Shown here: piece by piece, positions 14,746 through 24,845 of the stretch
How the letters are laid out: each line of letters starts with the position of its first letter
How positions within the stretch are numbered: position 1 is the stretch's first letter
Origin: CAZAGD01 sp964484485
GTDB taxonomy: Bacteria > Desulfobacterota > SM23-61
Direction: 5' to 3'
DNA length: 64,000 nt
NCBI GenBank assembly: GCA_964484485.1
Contig: CAZAGD010000043.1
Span: 1-64,000, forward strand
Notes under the pieces: model-generated
Seen by the model: only the letters and a program-made list of their open reading frames with translations
Database searches by the model: none
Told to the model about the DNA's origin: nothing
Translations under genes and position numbers: made by a program

Positions 14746-17394
14746 TTAAATTAAAGCGTAAATCTCTTGGAGAGCTGCGGGGAGTCCTTCCACTTTAGTT
14801 CCGCCTGCCTGGGCCAAATCGGGGCGCCCGCCGCCGCTTCCGCCCACATGTTCAGCAATTTTCTTAATTAGTTGATGGGCCGGGTATTTTTCTTGGAGAT
14901 CTTTAGTTACGGCGCAAAGAAGCATTACTTTGCCATCTCCCTGAGCACCTAAAAGAATAATTCCGGATTGAATTTGCCCCTTCAAAAGATCAGCTAATTC
15001 CCGCAACTCTTTTGGATCTTTAGCTTCGACCGTAGTGGCCAGAACTTGGACGCCCTTTACTTTCTTAGCTGCGGAGATCAATTCTTTAGATTGGTTAGTG
15101 GAAATTTTAGCCTTAAGAGCATGCAGAGCTCTCTCTGTTTCTTTTTGCTCTTTGATTAAGCGGTGCACTTTCTCGGCCACTTCGCCAGGCCTTGCTTTAA
15201 GAACGGTGGCTATAGTGCGCAGTTCTTTCTCCGCTCTTTTAAATTCTTTCCAGGCTTCCTCGCCCGTAACTGCTTCTATGCGCCGCACGCCAGCAGCCAC
15301 TCCGGTTTCGGCGATGATCTTGAATAGACCTATATCTCCGCTTCTCCGGGTATGTGTTCCGCCACAAAGCTCGGCGCTTACCTCACCCACTTGCACTAAA
15401 CGTACTATATCGCCGTATTTTTCGCCAAATAAGGCCATGGCTCCCCGCTGAATAGCCTCCCGATAAGGAAGAAAAGATACACAGACCTCTATGTTCTGGC
15501 GGATGCGGGAATTAACAATTTCTTCGACTTGGTCTATTTCTTCTGGAGTTAAGGGAGAAAAATGGGTAAAATCAAAGCGCAGGCGATCTGGGGTGACTAA
15601 AGATCCAGCTTGTTTGACGTGATCACCTAAAACCTGTCTTAAAGCCGCCTGGAGCAGATGCGTAGCTGTATGATTCAAGGCTGTTCTTTGCCTGGTTTGG
15701 GCATTTACCTGCAGAGTGAGCAAATCTCCCTGGTGCACAACGCCTTTCTTAATCACTCCGCGGTGTACGATAATCTCCGGGAGAGGACGGAGGCATCGCT
15801 TTACCTCCATGAGAAACCCATTATGTTGCAATAGCCCCTGGTCGCCTTCTTGTCCTCCGGCTTCTCCATAAAAAGGAGTTCGATCGGTGATTATCTCCAC
15901 TTCCTCTCCAGCCCGAGCCTCTTTTACTTCACGCTCCTCCTTGAGGATCTTCAGCACCCGTCCTTCAGCTGCGAGTTGATCATAGCCAACAAATTCGGTT
16001 TTCAGATTTTGCGCAGCCAGAGTTCTATAAATTTCAGCCAAAGCTTCTTCTCCAGAGCCCTTCCAGTGTTCGCGTGCTCGCGCCCTTTGGTTAGCCATGG
16101 CTTGTTCAAAACCATGGTGGTCTAAGCGGAACCCCTCATCGCGGGCCATTTCTTCAGTTAAATCAAGAGGAAAGCCGTAGGTATCATAAAGTCTAAAAAT
16201 GAATTCGCCAGGGATGATTTGGTGGCCTTGGCTCTTGAACTTCTTGACTTCCTCGGACCAGAGGCGCAGTCCATTATTCAGAGTTTCCAAGAAACGCTCT
16301 TCTTCTCTAAAAATTATGTTTTTGATCATTTGTCGGTTAGGAGTTAATTCTGGGTAAGCCTCTTCCATAAGAGCGATTACGTCATCCGTTAGCCGGTAAA
16401 GGAAGGTCTCCTGGATGCCTAACTTTTGGCCATGGCGCATAGCCCGACGCATAATGCGTCTCAACACGTATCCCCGACCTTCGTTGGATGGCAATACGCC
16501 ATCGCCAATAAGAAAAGTAGCGGCGCGAATATGGTCGGCAATGACGCGGAAGGATATTCCGGCGGGAGAGGCGGCTAGGTATTTTTGGCCACAAATCCTT
16601 TCCAAAGAACGGAGAAGAGGGAGAAAGAGGTCCGTATCGTAATTGCTCTCTACCCCTTGGACGACCGCCGTGATTCTCTCCAAGCCCATTCCTGTATCAA
16701 TGCTGGGGCGAGGGAGAGGAATAATTTTACCATCAGCGAAGCGTTCAAATTGCATAAAGACTAAATTCCAAAGCTCTAAATAACGGTCGCAGTCACAACC
16801 GAGAGAACATTCTGGACGTCGACAACCGATGTGCGGGCCTTGGTCAATAACGATCTCCGAACAAGGACCACAAGGCCCCGTATCGCCCATCTGCCAAAAA
16901 TTATCTTTGCTGGGGAAAGCTTTTATCCGTTCCTGGGGCACAAATTGGCGCCAAATTTCTTGAGCTTCTTCATCGATACCTATGCCCAGGGCAGGGTCGC
17001 CTTCATGAATGGTCACCCACAGCTTTTCGGCCGGTAATTTTAAATAAGCAGTCAAAAATTCCCAGGCCATAGAAATAGCTTCTTTTTTAAAATAGTCTCC
17101 AAAAGAAAAGTTACCCAGCATCTCAAAAAAAGTGTGGTGACGGGCGGTATAGCCTACATTTTCCAAATCATTATGCTTCCCCCCGGCCCGCACACATTTC
17201 TGGGAGGAGGTAGCTCTCAAAAAGGGAGGTTTTTCTTCCCCTGTAAAATAATTTTTAAACTGCACCATACCGGCATTGGTGAAGAGAAGGGTAGGGTCCT
17301 TTTGCGGAATGAGGGGGGAACTGTTGACGATGGTGTGTCCCCGCTCCTGAAAATATTTTAAAAATTTCTGGCGAATCTCTGCCCCGGTCATCAT
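14746..17394 (-). CDS. alaS: alanyl-tRNA synthetase
   Basis: 882 aa, full length. The N-terminal class II catalytic core has FLKYFQERGHTIVNSSPLIP, RATSSQKCVRAGGKHNDLENVG and GMGLERI. The editing domain has the zinc ligands HTATH and CGGTH. The C-terminal domain contains the DHHA1-like GGSGGGRPDLAQAGG. It charges tRNA-Ala and clears mischarged Ser/Gly. The ATG overlaps the recX stop by 4 bp, so recA-recX-alaS is read as an operon. Confidence 0.97.
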   Translation of the reverse strand: MMTGAEIRQKFLKYFQERGHTIVNSSPLIPQKDPTLLFTNAGMVQFKNYFTGEEKPPFLRATSSQKCVRAGGKHNDLENVGYTARHHTFFEMLGNFSFGDYFKKEAISMAWEFLTAYLKLPAEKLWVTIHEGDPALGIGIDEEAQEIWRQFVPQERIKAFPSKDNFWQMGDTGPCGPCSEIVIDQGPHIGCRRPECSLGCDCDRYLELWNLVFMQFERFADGKIIPLPRPSIDTGMGLERITAVVQGVESNYDTDLFLPLLRSLERICGQKYLAASPAGISFRVIADHIRAATFLIGDGVLPSNEGRGYVLRRIMRRAMRHGQKLGIQETFLYRLTDDVIALMEEAYPELTPNRQMIKNIIFREEERFLETLNNGLRLWSEEVKKFKSQGHQIIPGEFIFRLYDTYGFPLDLTEEMARDEGFRLDHHGFEQAMANQRARAREHWKGSGEEALAEIYRTLAAQNLKTEFVGYDQLAAEGRVLKILKEEREVKEARAGEEVEIITDRTPFYGEAGGQEGDQGLLQHNGFLMEVKRCLRPLPEIIVHRGVIKKGVVHQGDLLTLQVNAQTRQRTALNHTATHLLQAALRQVLGDHVKQAGSLVTPDRLRFDFTHFSPLTPEEIDQVEEIVNSRIRQNIEVCVSFLPYREAIQRGAMALFGEKYGDIVRLVQVGEVSAELCGGTHTRRSGDIGLFKIIAETGVAAGVRRIEAVTGEEAWKEFKRAEKELRTIATVLKARPGEVAEKVHRLIKEQKETERALHALKAKISTNQSKELISAAKKVKGVQVLATTVEAKDPKELRELADLLKGQIQSGIILLGAQGDGKVMLLCAVTKDLQEKYPAHQLIKKIAEHVGGSGGGRPDLAQAGGTKVEGLPAALQEIYALI

Positions 17395-17882
17395 TCTTCG
17401 GTCAAACCTCCCTCTCTGGAGAAAATATTGGTAATCTCTTCCCAGGAATATCCGTACCGATAAAGTTGGTTAGCTAATTTTTTCAATTCCTGATTAGAAA
17501 ATTCAGATAAATTGCGGTTTTTTAATTTTTTCTCTAAAAGTTTTTTCAATCTTTCCTCCGCTGGGAAAATTTTTTCTTCTTGGGCGACGACTTCTTCAGC
17601 TAAATCTGGGCCGATGCCCTTTTCTTTGAGTTTGTGCTTAATCCGCCATGGCCCCCAAAACTTTTGTTTTCCATAAAAGTTAGCCAAATTTTGGGCATAG
17701 CGCAGATCGTTTAAAAGTTGAAGAGTTGAAAGTTTATGGAGAACATTTTCTATTTCCGTCAAAGAAAATCCTTTTTGCCCAAGCTTCTGCCGCATTTCTG
17801 CTTGGCTGTAATCCTTGCGCGCCAAGAGGCGCAGGGCAAATTCTTCTGCGTTTTTATCCAGACGCCTAGCCGAGCTAAGCAT
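17391..17882 (-). CDS. recX: RecX regulatory protein
   Basis: 163 aa with three tandem three-helix modules typical of RecX: AEEFALRLLARKDYSQAEMRQKL, then LNDLRYAQNLANFY, then RYGYSWEEITNIF. RecX binds in the groove of the RecA filament and limits its extension. The gene lies 9 bp after recA and overlaps alaS, as in many Gram-negative genomes. Confidence 0.9.
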   Translation of the reverse strand: MLSSARRLDKNAEEFALRLLARKDYSQAEMRQKLGQKGFSLTEIENVLHKLSTLQLLNDLRYAQNLANFYGKQKFWGPWRIKHKLKEKGIGPDLAEEVVAQEEKIFPAEERLKKLLEKKLKNRNLSEFSNQELKKLANQLYRYGYSWEEITNIFSREGGLTEE

Positions 17883-17891
17883 AACAAATTT

Positions 17892-18908
17892 TTAAGATTC
17901 TTTAGTCCTCCGCAGAAGGCCGAAGTGTTCTTTTATTTTTTCTTCCATGGCCCGCGCCACGTCAGGATGCTCTTTAAGGAAAATTTTAGCATTTTCGCGC
18001 CCTTGGCCTATACGCTCGTTGTTAAAAGAAAACCAAGATCCGCTTTTTTCGACAATTCCATTTTCCACAGCCAGATCTAATAAATCCCCCTCGCGGGAGA
18101 TTCCTTCTCCATACATGATATCGAACTCTACTTCCTTAAAAGGCGGAGCTAATTTATTTTTTACTACCTTCACCCGCGTACGACTACCGGTTACGTCTTG
18201 CCCGTCCTTAATCGCCCCTACTCGGCGAATGTCTAACCGCACGGATGAATAAAATTTGAGAGCATTGCCGCCAGTGGTAGTCTCCGGGTTGCCCATAAAA
18301 ACGCCGATTTTCATGCGGATTTGGTTGATGAAGACGACGCAGGTGTTTGATTTACTTATCGTAGCGGTTAATTTGCGGAGTGCTTGCGACATCAAGCGCG
18401 CTTGCAAGCCCATATGAGCATCCCCCATTTCCCCTTCCAGCTCGGCTTTGGGTACAAGGGCTGCCACTGAATCTATGACTACTACATCAATAGCTCCACT
18501 GCGGACGAGCATTTCGGCGATCTCCAATGCTTGTTCGCCAGTGTCGGGTTGAGAAATTAAGAGGTCGTCTGTTTTGACCCCCAATTTACGCGCATAGGCT
18601 ACGTCCAGAGCGTGCTCCGCATCAATAAACCCGGCAATACCCCCTTTTTTCTGCGCTTCGGCGACAATATGTAAAGCTAAAGTAGTTTTGCCCGAGGCTT
18701 CCGGGCCAAAGATCTCTACCACTCGCCCACGGGGAACTCCGCCAATTCCTAAAGCTATGTCTAAAGCTAAGGACCCCGTAGAGATGACGGGTATGTCGGG
18801 AATTAAGGCATCTGTGCCCAAGCGCATGATGGCCCCTTTGCCAAATTGCCGTTCAATCTGGCTGATGGCCAGGTCGATAGCTTTTTCTTTTTGATTCTCG
18901 GCCGGCAT
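17892..18908 (-). CDS. recA: recombinase A
   Basis: 338 aa from ATG 18908, chosen because AAAGGAGGAAAAT stands directly upstream; the TTG at 18926 would read through that site. Walker A GPEASGKTT, Walker B VVVIDSVAALVP, the L1/L2 region (MGNPETTTGGNALKFY) and the basic DIRRVGAIKDG segment are all present. It catalyses strand exchange and co-protease activation. First gene of recA-recX-alaS; I see no SOS box upstream in the short spacer. Confidence 0.97.
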   Translation of the reverse strand: MPAENQKEKAIDLAISQIERQFGKGAIMRLGTDALIPDIPVISTGSLALDIALGIGGVPRGRVVEIFGPEASGKTTLALHIVAEAQKKGGIAGFIDAEHALDVAYARKLGVKTDDLLISQPDTGEQALEIAEMLVRSGAIDVVVIDSVAALVPKAELEGEMGDAHMGLQARLMSQALRKLTATISKSNTCVVFINQIRMKIGVFMGNPETTTGGNALKFYSSVRLDIRRVGAIKDGQDVTGSRTRVKVVKNKLAPPFKEVEFDIMYGEGISREGDLLDLAVENGIVEKSGSWFSFNNERIGQGRENAKIFLKEHPDVARAMEEKIKEHFGLLRRTKES

Positions 18909-18992
18909 ATTTTCCTCCTTTGCCAATTTAATTCCTTTAAGGTTCCTTAAAAATGATGTTCTTTCTTTTCCTTGCTAAAGGGGCCTTCTATT

Positions 18993-19571
18993 TTATGAAC
19001 CAATTTCCCGAAAAGAAAAAGTGCGCAGGCGAGTATAAACAGCCCCAGTCGGTTTAAGGTCACTTTTAAAAAGGACAATTTCGCGAACTGCAAATGTGCC
19101 CAATTCTAAATTTTGGTTGGCTACGATGAGCGGCTGAAGTTCACTTAAATTTCTCCCCGAACGTACCCGCCCCATAGTAAGATGGGGAGTAAAAGGGCGT
19201 TCCTCAGCCGGAAAACCTTCACCCAACAACTTTCTTTCAATTTCTTTTTGTAGAAGAACAACTTCCTTATTGCCATTGTTGATTCCCAACCAGATTACCC
19301 GCGGACGATGGCGCGAAGGGAAGCAGCCTAAGCCAGAGATGGTGATGGAAAAAGGCGGGCAGTGAGCAACAATGGGTAGAATAATTTGGCTCACTTGCGC
19401 TAATTTTTCGGAGGAAATTGCCCCAAAAAATTTTAAAGTAAGGTGAATGTTCCGGGGAGCAACCCATTTAACATCAGCCTGAGTTTCTTTAAGCTTTCTC
19501 TGTAACTCCTCCATTGGCGGATGCAAAAATTCTGGTATCTCAATGGCTAAAAAGGAACGGATTTTTTCCAT
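18993..19571 (-). CDS. thpR: RNA 2',3'-cyclic phosphodiesterase (2'-5' RNA ligase family)
   Basis: 192 aa from ATG 19571 (MEKIRSFLAIEIP), the usual start of the family; longer frames would run into cinA. Two catalytic HxTx motifs are visible, HLTLKFFG and HLTMGRVRS, in the usual two-lobed arrangement. It hydrolyses 2',3'-cyclic phosphate ends of RNA in vitro; its cellular role is unsettled. It lies 5 bp after cinA in the common cinA-thpR-recA order. Confidence 0.92.
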   Translation of the reverse strand: MEKIRSFLAIEIPEFLHPPMEELQRKLKETQADVKWVAPRNIHLTLKFFGAISSEKLAQVSQIILPIVAHCPPFSITISGLGCFPSRHRPRVIWLGINNGNKEVVLLQKEIERKLLGEGFPAEERPFTPHLTMGRVRSGRNLSELQPLIVANQNLELGTFAVREIVLFKSDLKPTGAVYTRLRTFSFREIGS

Positions 19572-19576
19572 ATATT

Positions 19577-20845
19577 TTACCGGGTAAGACCAGAAAGAAG
19601 ATTTAGAAAATATCTGCGCACCCAATCGAGAGCTATTTGAGCAGATAAAGTCTTAATCTGGTCCCGATCTCCGGTCAGATTATATTTTCTGCTTACCACC
19701 CCTTCGGGAGCAGCCAGAGCAATAAAAACAGTGCCCACCGGCTTTTCCTCGGATCCTCCAGTGGGGCCAGCGATCCCAGTTACGGCCAACCCTAAAGTGG
19801 CCTTGCTGATTTCGCGCACTCCCGCAGCCATTTTCTCAGCCACGGGCGCGCTCACCGCCCCATTTTTATTTATAATATTTACCGGAACTTTTAAAATTTC
19901 TATTTTGGCCTGATTACTATAAGCTACTATACCGCGCTCGAAATAATCTGAACTACCTGGAACTTGGGTTAGCCGATGAGCAATCAATCCTCCCGTACAG
20001 GATTCGGCTACTGCTAAAGTAGCTTTGTTTTTGCGCAAAATCTGGCCCACGATTTGTTCCAGAGTCTCCTCGTCAATGGCAAAAACCCGTCCCGCCAGTT
20101 TTTCTCTAATGAGTTTTTCCAATTCCCAGAGTTTTCTTTCTGTTTCTTCTTCTGATTTGCCTCGCACTGAAATTTTTACATGATTTTCCGGAAAACGCGG
20201 TAAATAAGCTAAGGTAGCCGAGTAATCGGCTAAATTTATACCATGCAGACGGTCAGCAATGGCTGACTCAGTTAAACCAAATACTTTTAAGGTACGCGCC
20301 CGCCAAAATTCTTTCTCTTCTTTTCCGGCCCTTTCCTTTATAAGAAAAGGAATGATTCTTTCCTTGAATAAATATTGTAATTCTTTAGGTACTCCGGGAA
20401 GGAAAATGAAGCTTTTGCCCCTATGGCGCAAAATGAATCCATTAGCCGTGCCCATTGGGTTAGGAATTATTTCGGCCTGGGCGGGGGAAAATGCTTGTTT
20501 TTCATTGGCTAAAGGCATTTCCATTCCTCTTTGAGCGAAACGCTCCCGAAGCTGCTGCAAAACTTCTTTATTGATGATTAGATGTCTTCCAAAGGCCTGG
20601 GCGGCCGCGCTAACAGTTACATCATCAGCAGTCGGCCCTAATCCACCCGCGACAATAATCACATCAGCATGCTCCTGGGCTTGTTGCAGGGCAGTTTCAA
20701 TATAAAATTCTTGGTCTCCCACTGTAGTAATAAAAGTAACTTCAAAACCATGCGAGTTCAATTCGCTGGCCATATAAGCGGAATTGGTATCTATTATTTC
20801 GCCAGAAGTCAATTCATTACCAATAGTTATAATTTCTACTTTCAT
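19577..20845 (-). CDS. cinA: CinA: NMN deamidase / competence-damage protein
   Basis: 422 aa. The N-terminal MoaB-like domain (EIITIGNELTSGEIIDTNSAYMASEL in part, then GGLGPTADDVT) is a predicted ADP-ribose/NAD-related pyrophosphatase. The C-terminal PncC domain is recognised by VAESCTGGLIAHRLTQVPGS, FERGIVAYSNQAK and LAVTGIAGPTGGS, and deamidates nicotinamide mononucleotide. It is upstream of thpR and recA on the same strand, a frequent arrangement. Confidence 0.94.
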   Translation of the reverse strand: MKVEIITIGNELTSGEIIDTNSAYMASELNSHGFEVTFITTVGDQEFYIETALQQAQEHADVIIVAGGLGPTADDVTVSAAAQAFGRHLIINKEVLQQLRERFAQRGMEMPLANEKQAFSPAQAEIIPNPMGTANGFILRHRGKSFIFLPGVPKELQYLFKERIIPFLIKERAGKEEKEFWRARTLKVFGLTESAIADRLHGINLADYSATLAYLPRFPENHVKISVRGKSEEETERKLWELEKLIREKLAGRVFAIDEETLEQIVGQILRKNKATLAVAESCTGGLIAHRLTQVPGSSDYFERGIVAYSNQAKIEILKVPVNIINKNGAVSAPVAEKMAAGVREISKATLGLAVTGIAGPTGGSEEKPVGTVFIALAAPEGVVSRKYNLTGDRDQIKTLSAQIALDWVRRYFLNLLSGLTR

Positions 20846-20893
20846 AACTCTTCTTTTTAAAGAATCAGCTCATTTAATAGCGATTTAGCCCCA

Positions 20894-21337
20894 CTAGTTT
20901 AAAATTCGTAAAATAACATTGGCACAAACCCCCGCTATTACATCATCCAAAACAACTGCCCAGCCACCTGATAGACGCTGGTGAACTAAATTAATAGGAG
21001 GTGGTTTAATTATATCGAAAAGACGAAAAAAAAGAAATCCCCATATAATATTGGCAAAAGAAAAAGGAATAAAAGAAATAGAAATAATACAGCCCAATAT
21101 TTCATCAATAACTATTTTCGGGCTGTCTTTTAACTTGAAGATATTTTCTCCATAATGGGCCAACCACACCGCCAGAAAGAAGAGGGTTATGATGGTCAAA
21201 AGATAGATCGCCGGCGGAAGAGGGGCGATAAAGTAAAAAATTATAATTCCTAAAAGCGAGCCAAATGTTCCTGGCGCAAAAGGGATAAAACCCGTAAAAG
21301 CGCCCGAGGCCAAAAAAATTATAATAAATTTAGTCAT
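20894..21337 (-). CDS. pgpA: phosphatidylglycerophosphatase A
   Basis: 147 aa integral membrane protein with about four hydrophobic segments. The family motifs are present: GFIPFAPGTFGSLLG at the N-terminus, IVIDEILGCIIS in the middle, and FRLFDIIKPPP with GGWAVVLDDVIAGV toward the end; the Asp residues of the last motif are the likely catalytic/metal ligands. It removes phosphate from phosphatidylglycerophosphate at the inner membrane. It lies 48 bp upstream of cinA on the same strand. Confidence 0.93.
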   Translation of the reverse strand: MTKFIIIFLASGAFTGFIPFAPGTFGSLLGIIIFYFIAPLPPAIYLLTIITLFFLAVWLAHYGENIFKLKDSPKIVIDEILGCIISISFIPFSFANIIWGFLFFRLFDIIKPPPINLVHQRLSGGWAVVLDDVIAGVCANVILRILN

Positions 21338-21798
21338 TATTTTTTTATTTTCTCAGATACTTTAAAAGATTTTAATAAATTAGCTTTTTTTCTTTGGACA
21401 TGTCAATATCAAGTAATCCTGACCGTCTAACAGTTTTAATATTTCTCCCCAGCAGGAAACAGTCCAGAGGCAGGCGGGACTGTTATTTCCCGCCCTTACC
21501 TATAAAATGACAAGTGCCTCATTTTAATGAGCCTCTTTCCCATCCCCCTAAATTTGGCCCAAATTTCAAAATTGATCGAGGGTCGACAAGTATTCTTGAC
21601 CTTAGAAGAGTTAGCCCGCCTCTACAAAAAGTAGTCTCGAAAATTTTAATCGTTAATCAATCTTTTTATAGTTTTTTCTTTTAGATCTTTTTTTAAATTG
21701 CCGATAAATTCAATCAGAAGTGGGTAGAAATAACGCTAAAACTTGACCGCACCTTGAATCTAATATACTGAAAAAACTCAATTTTTGGGAGTAAAAGG
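21338..21798. other. divergent gap between pgpA and pilB
   Basis: Holds the miniature transposon at 21419-21586. A weak promoter-like pair (TTGACC at 21743, TATACT at 21764, 15-bp spacer) stands before pilB. I see no other gene or RNA. Confidence 0.5.
21410..21595 (+). mobile_element. miniature inverted-repeat element, copy 2 (168 bp plus 9-bp target duplications)
   Basis: The element is 21419-21586. The left end is CTGACCGTCTAACAGTTTT with CAGCAGGAAACAG behind it. The right end is decayed (GATCGAGGGTCGA). It carries the inner palindrome CTCATTTTAATGAG. Flanks CAAGTAATC and CAAGTATTC match at 8 of 9 positions. Confidence 0.82.
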
Positions 21799-23496
21799 AT
21801 GAGCGTTCGGCTCGGCGAATTATTAGTGAGCAAAGGTTTGATCACGCCTAAGCAATTGGAGGACGCCCTCCAGGAGCAAAAAATTTCAGGAGCTAAATTA
21901 GGCTCTGCTTTAGTAAAACTTGGTTATATTACAGAGAAAAATTTAGTTTCTTTCTTAAGTCGTCATTATGGAGTTCCAGCTATAGATTTGGCCGAAGTGC
22001 AGATTGATCCCGAAGTCATTAAAATGATCCCCCCTGATGTAGTTTTTAAATATCAAGTTATTCCCTTTAAACGGGTCGGTTCTACTCTGCGGGTGGCCAT
22101 GAGTGACCCCTCTAATATTTTAGCCATCGATGATATTAAATTCTTAACGAGTTGTCATGTAGAGGTATTTGTTTCTACCGAGAGCGCCATAAAAGCAGCC
22201 ATCGATAAATTTTATGATTCTACAGAATCTTTGGCCGAGATTATGGGGACGATGGATGAGATAGATAAGATGGAGCTCTTGGAAGAATCCGAAGAAGTTG
22301 ACATACGGGAATTACAGCAGGCTTCGGAAGATGCTCCGGTAGTGAAGTTAGTTAATTTAATTCTCAATGAAGCCATAAAGCGAAGAGCCAGCGATATTCA
22401 CCTGGAGCCCTATGAAAAGGTTTTTCGGGTTCGCTTTCGGGTAGATGGCGTTCTGCATGAATTTATGAAGCCCCCCATGAAGTTGAAAAATGCCATCATT
22501 TCCCGAGTAAAGATCATGGCTAAATTAGACATCGCTGAAAGGCGGCTGCCTCAGGACGGCCGGATAAAAATGAAATTCGGCAAAGACAAAGAAATGGATT
22601 TTCGCGTCTCGGTTCTGCCTACTCTTTTTGGGGAAAAAGTGGTTTTGCGCCTTTTAGATAAATCTAATTTGCAATTGGACATGACCAAGTTGGGTTTTGA
22701 AGAAAAATCTTTAAAAGAATTTAAAGAAGCTATCCATAAGCCTTACGGCATGGTATTAGTTACAGGACCAACCGGCAGCGGCAAAACGACTACTTTATAC
22801 TCAGCTCTGGCTGAACTGAATCAGATAACGGAAAATATTTCCACGGCTGAAGACCCCGTGGAATTCAATCTCATGGGAATTAATCAAGTCCAAATTCACG
22901 AAGAAATTGGCCTAACTTTTGCATCTTGTTTAAGGTCGTTCTTACGACAGGATCCAGACATAATCATGGTGGGCGAAATCCGGGACTACGAGACGGCGGA
23001 AATTGCCATAAAAGCTGCGCTTACGGGGCACCTTGTTTTAAGCACTTTGCATACCAACGACGCACCGAGTACTATAACTCGGCTTTTGAATATGGGAATT
23101 GAACCGTTTTTAGTAGCCTCTTCGGTTAATCTGATTGCCGCGCAGCGTTTGGCGCGGATGATCTGTGAATATTGCAAACAGCCCGTGCAGGTTTCTCCGC
23201 AGATGTTATTAAATTTAGGCGTCTCCCCCGAGGAGATTCCCGACTTTGTTTGCTATAAAGGGACTGGTTGCCCGCGTTGCAATAATACAGGCTATAAGGG
23301 CCGGATAGGTATTTATGAAGTTTTGCCCATGCGGGAGGAAATCAGGGAATTAACTCTGCAAGGTGCTTCCGCTATGGAGATAAAGAAGGAAGCTATGCGC
23401 TTGGGAATGAAGACTCTTAGGCAAGCAGCTTTAACAAAATTAAAAGAAGGAGTCACTACAGTGGAAGAAGTATTGAAAAGCACTGTAGAAGATTAA
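21799..23496 (+). CDS. pilB: type IV pilus assembly ATPase PilB
   Basis: 565 aa. An N-terminal MshEN/GspE-N region (about 1-150) begins SVRLGELLVSKGLITPKQLE. The ATPase has Walker A GPTGSGKTTT near residue 322, an Asp box with TAEDPVEF, Walker B IIMVGEIRD and a His box LSTLHTNDA. A tetracysteine zinc motif (CEYC near 455, CPRC near 490) is typical of GspE/PilB extension ATPases. It powers pilus assembly at the inner membrane. pilC follows after 33 bp; the two retraction-type ATPases lie at 57-59 kb. Confidence 0.95.
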   Translation: MSVRLGELLVSKGLITPKQLEDALQEQKISGAKLGSALVKLGYITEKNLVSFLSRHYGVPAIDLAEVQIDPEVIKMIPPDVVFKYQVIPFKRVGSTLRVAMSDPSNILAIDDIKFLTSCHVEVFVSTESAIKAAIDKFYDSTESLAEIMGTMDEIDKMELLEESEEVDIRELQQASEDAPVVKLVNLILNEAIKRRASDIHLEPYEKVFRVRFRVDGVLHEFMKPPMKLKNAIISRVKIMAKLDIAERRLPQDGRIKMKFGKDKEMDFRVSVLPTLFGEKVVLRLLDKSNLQLDMTKLGFEEKSLKEFKEAIHKPYGMVLVTGPTGSGKTTTLYSALAELNQITENISTAEDPVEFNLMGINQVQIHEEIGLTFASCLRSFLRQDPDIIMVGEIRDYETAEIAIKAALTGHLVLSTLHTNDAPSTITRLLNMGIEPFLVASSVNLIAAQRLARMICEYCKQPVQVSPQMLLNLGVSPEEIPDFVCYKGTGCPRCNNTGYKGRIGIYEVLPMREEIRELTLQGASAMEIKKEAMRLGMKTLRQAALTKLKEGVTTVEEVLKSTVED

Positions 23497-23529
23497 GAAT
23501 AAAGCCTTAATAGAATTTGGAGGAGTAAC

Positions 23530-24744
23530 ATGGACGTTTATGTATGGGAAGGGCGTTCCCGGAAAGGCACAATCGAACGGGGTGAAATAGAAGCCGCCAA
23601 TGAGGCGGCCGTACGCAGTATCTTGCGCCGGCAACAGATTCAGGCGATCAAAATTCAGGTGAAACCTAAGGATATTTTAAAAAGAATCACTTTTTTCAAA
23701 CGTCGCCGGGTAAAAGAAAAAGACATAGTCGTCTTTACCAGACAATTTGCCACCATGATCGATGCCGGTTTACCCCTGGTGCAATGTTTAGAAATTTTAG
23801 CCAGTCAGCAGAATAATGCCACTTTCAAAGAAGTCCTCCTCAAAGTCAAGGGGGATGTGGAAGCAGGCTCTACTTTTGCGGATGCTTTACGGAAGCATCC
23901 GCACATCTTTAACGAACTTTTCTGCAATTTAGTGGCTGCCGGGGAGGCTGGTGGTATATTAGATACGATTTTAAACCGCCTGGCTAATTATATTGAAAAA
24001 TCAATGAACTTGAAAAAGAAGGTTAAAGGAGCCATGGTATATCCGGCTACGGTGTTAGCCATTGCTTTATTAGTCGCCGCCGGCATGCTCATTTTTGTTA
24101 TTCCCGTTTTCCAAAAAATGTTTGCGGATATGGGAGGAACTCTGCCGGCTTTCACTCAATTAGTAATCAATATAAGCGAATTGCTGCGCCGCTATTTTGT
24201 AGTGATCATAGCCGCTCTAGTTCTCTTAGTCTTCCTCTTCCGGCGTTATTATAAAACTGAAAGCGGCCGAGAAGCAGTGGATAATGCTTTGCTCAAAATC
24301 CCTGTTTTTGGAGAATTGATCCGGAAAGTAGCTATTGCTAAATTTACCCGCACTTTAAGTACGATGCTTTCCAGCGGCGTGCCCATATTGGAAAGCTTAG
24401 ATATTGTGGCCAGAACTGCCGGCAATAAAATTATTGAAAAAGCCATCTTAAAAACAAAGATGAGTATCGGAGAAGGAAAAACCATTGCCGAGCCTTTAGC
24501 CGCCAGCAATATTTTTCCACCCATGGTGGTCCAGATGATCTCGGTCGGCGAATCGACTGGCGCTCTGGATTCCATGTTGAGTAAAGTGGCTGATTTCTAT
24601 GACGATGAAGTAGACGCCGCCGTGGCTGCCCTGACCTCCTTATTAGAACCCTTATTAATGGTCTTCTTAGGAGGAACAATTGGCGCCTTAGTAATAGCCA
24701 TGTACCTGCCTATTTTCCAGATGGCTTCTATTTTGGGCAAATAA
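23530..24744 (+). CDS. pilC: type IV pilus inner-membrane platform protein PilC
   Basis: 404 aa, the usual length. Two GspF cytoplasmic domains are present: FTRQFATMIDAGLPLVQCLEIL and FTRTLSTMLSSGVPILESLDIV, each followed by hydrophobic stretches (VYPATVLAIALLVAAGMLIF and near VIIAALVLLVFLF), and a C-terminal hydrophobic segment. It anchors the assembly and retraction ATPases. A TTGGAGGAG ribosome site precedes the ATG. No pilin gene follows within the window. Confidence 0.95.
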   Translation: MDVYVWEGRSRKGTIERGEIEAANEAAVRSILRRQQIQAIKIQVKPKDILKRITFFKRRRVKEKDIVVFTRQFATMIDAGLPLVQCLEILASQQNNATFKEVLLKVKGDVEAGSTFADALRKHPHIFNELFCNLVAAGEAGGILDTILNRLANYIEKSMNLKKKVKGAMVYPATVLAIALLVAAGMLIFVIPVFQKMFADMGGTLPAFTQLVINISELLRRYFVVIIAALVLLVFLFRRYYKTESGREAVDNALLKIPVFGELIRKVAIAKFTRTLSTMLSSGVPILESLDIVARTAGNKIIEKAILKTKMSIGEGKTIAEPLAASNIFPPMVVQMISVGESTGALDSMLSKVADFYDDEVDAAVAALTSLLEPLLMVFLGGTIGALVIAMYLPIFQMASILGK

Positions 24745-24845
24745 AAAGCACTTTAAGCGGAAAAAACTACCCGAATCCGGCCTGCCCATGGTAAAATTTT
24801 TTTACTGTACGGGTAAGAAATTTAGGGGGAGAAGGATTAAGCAAC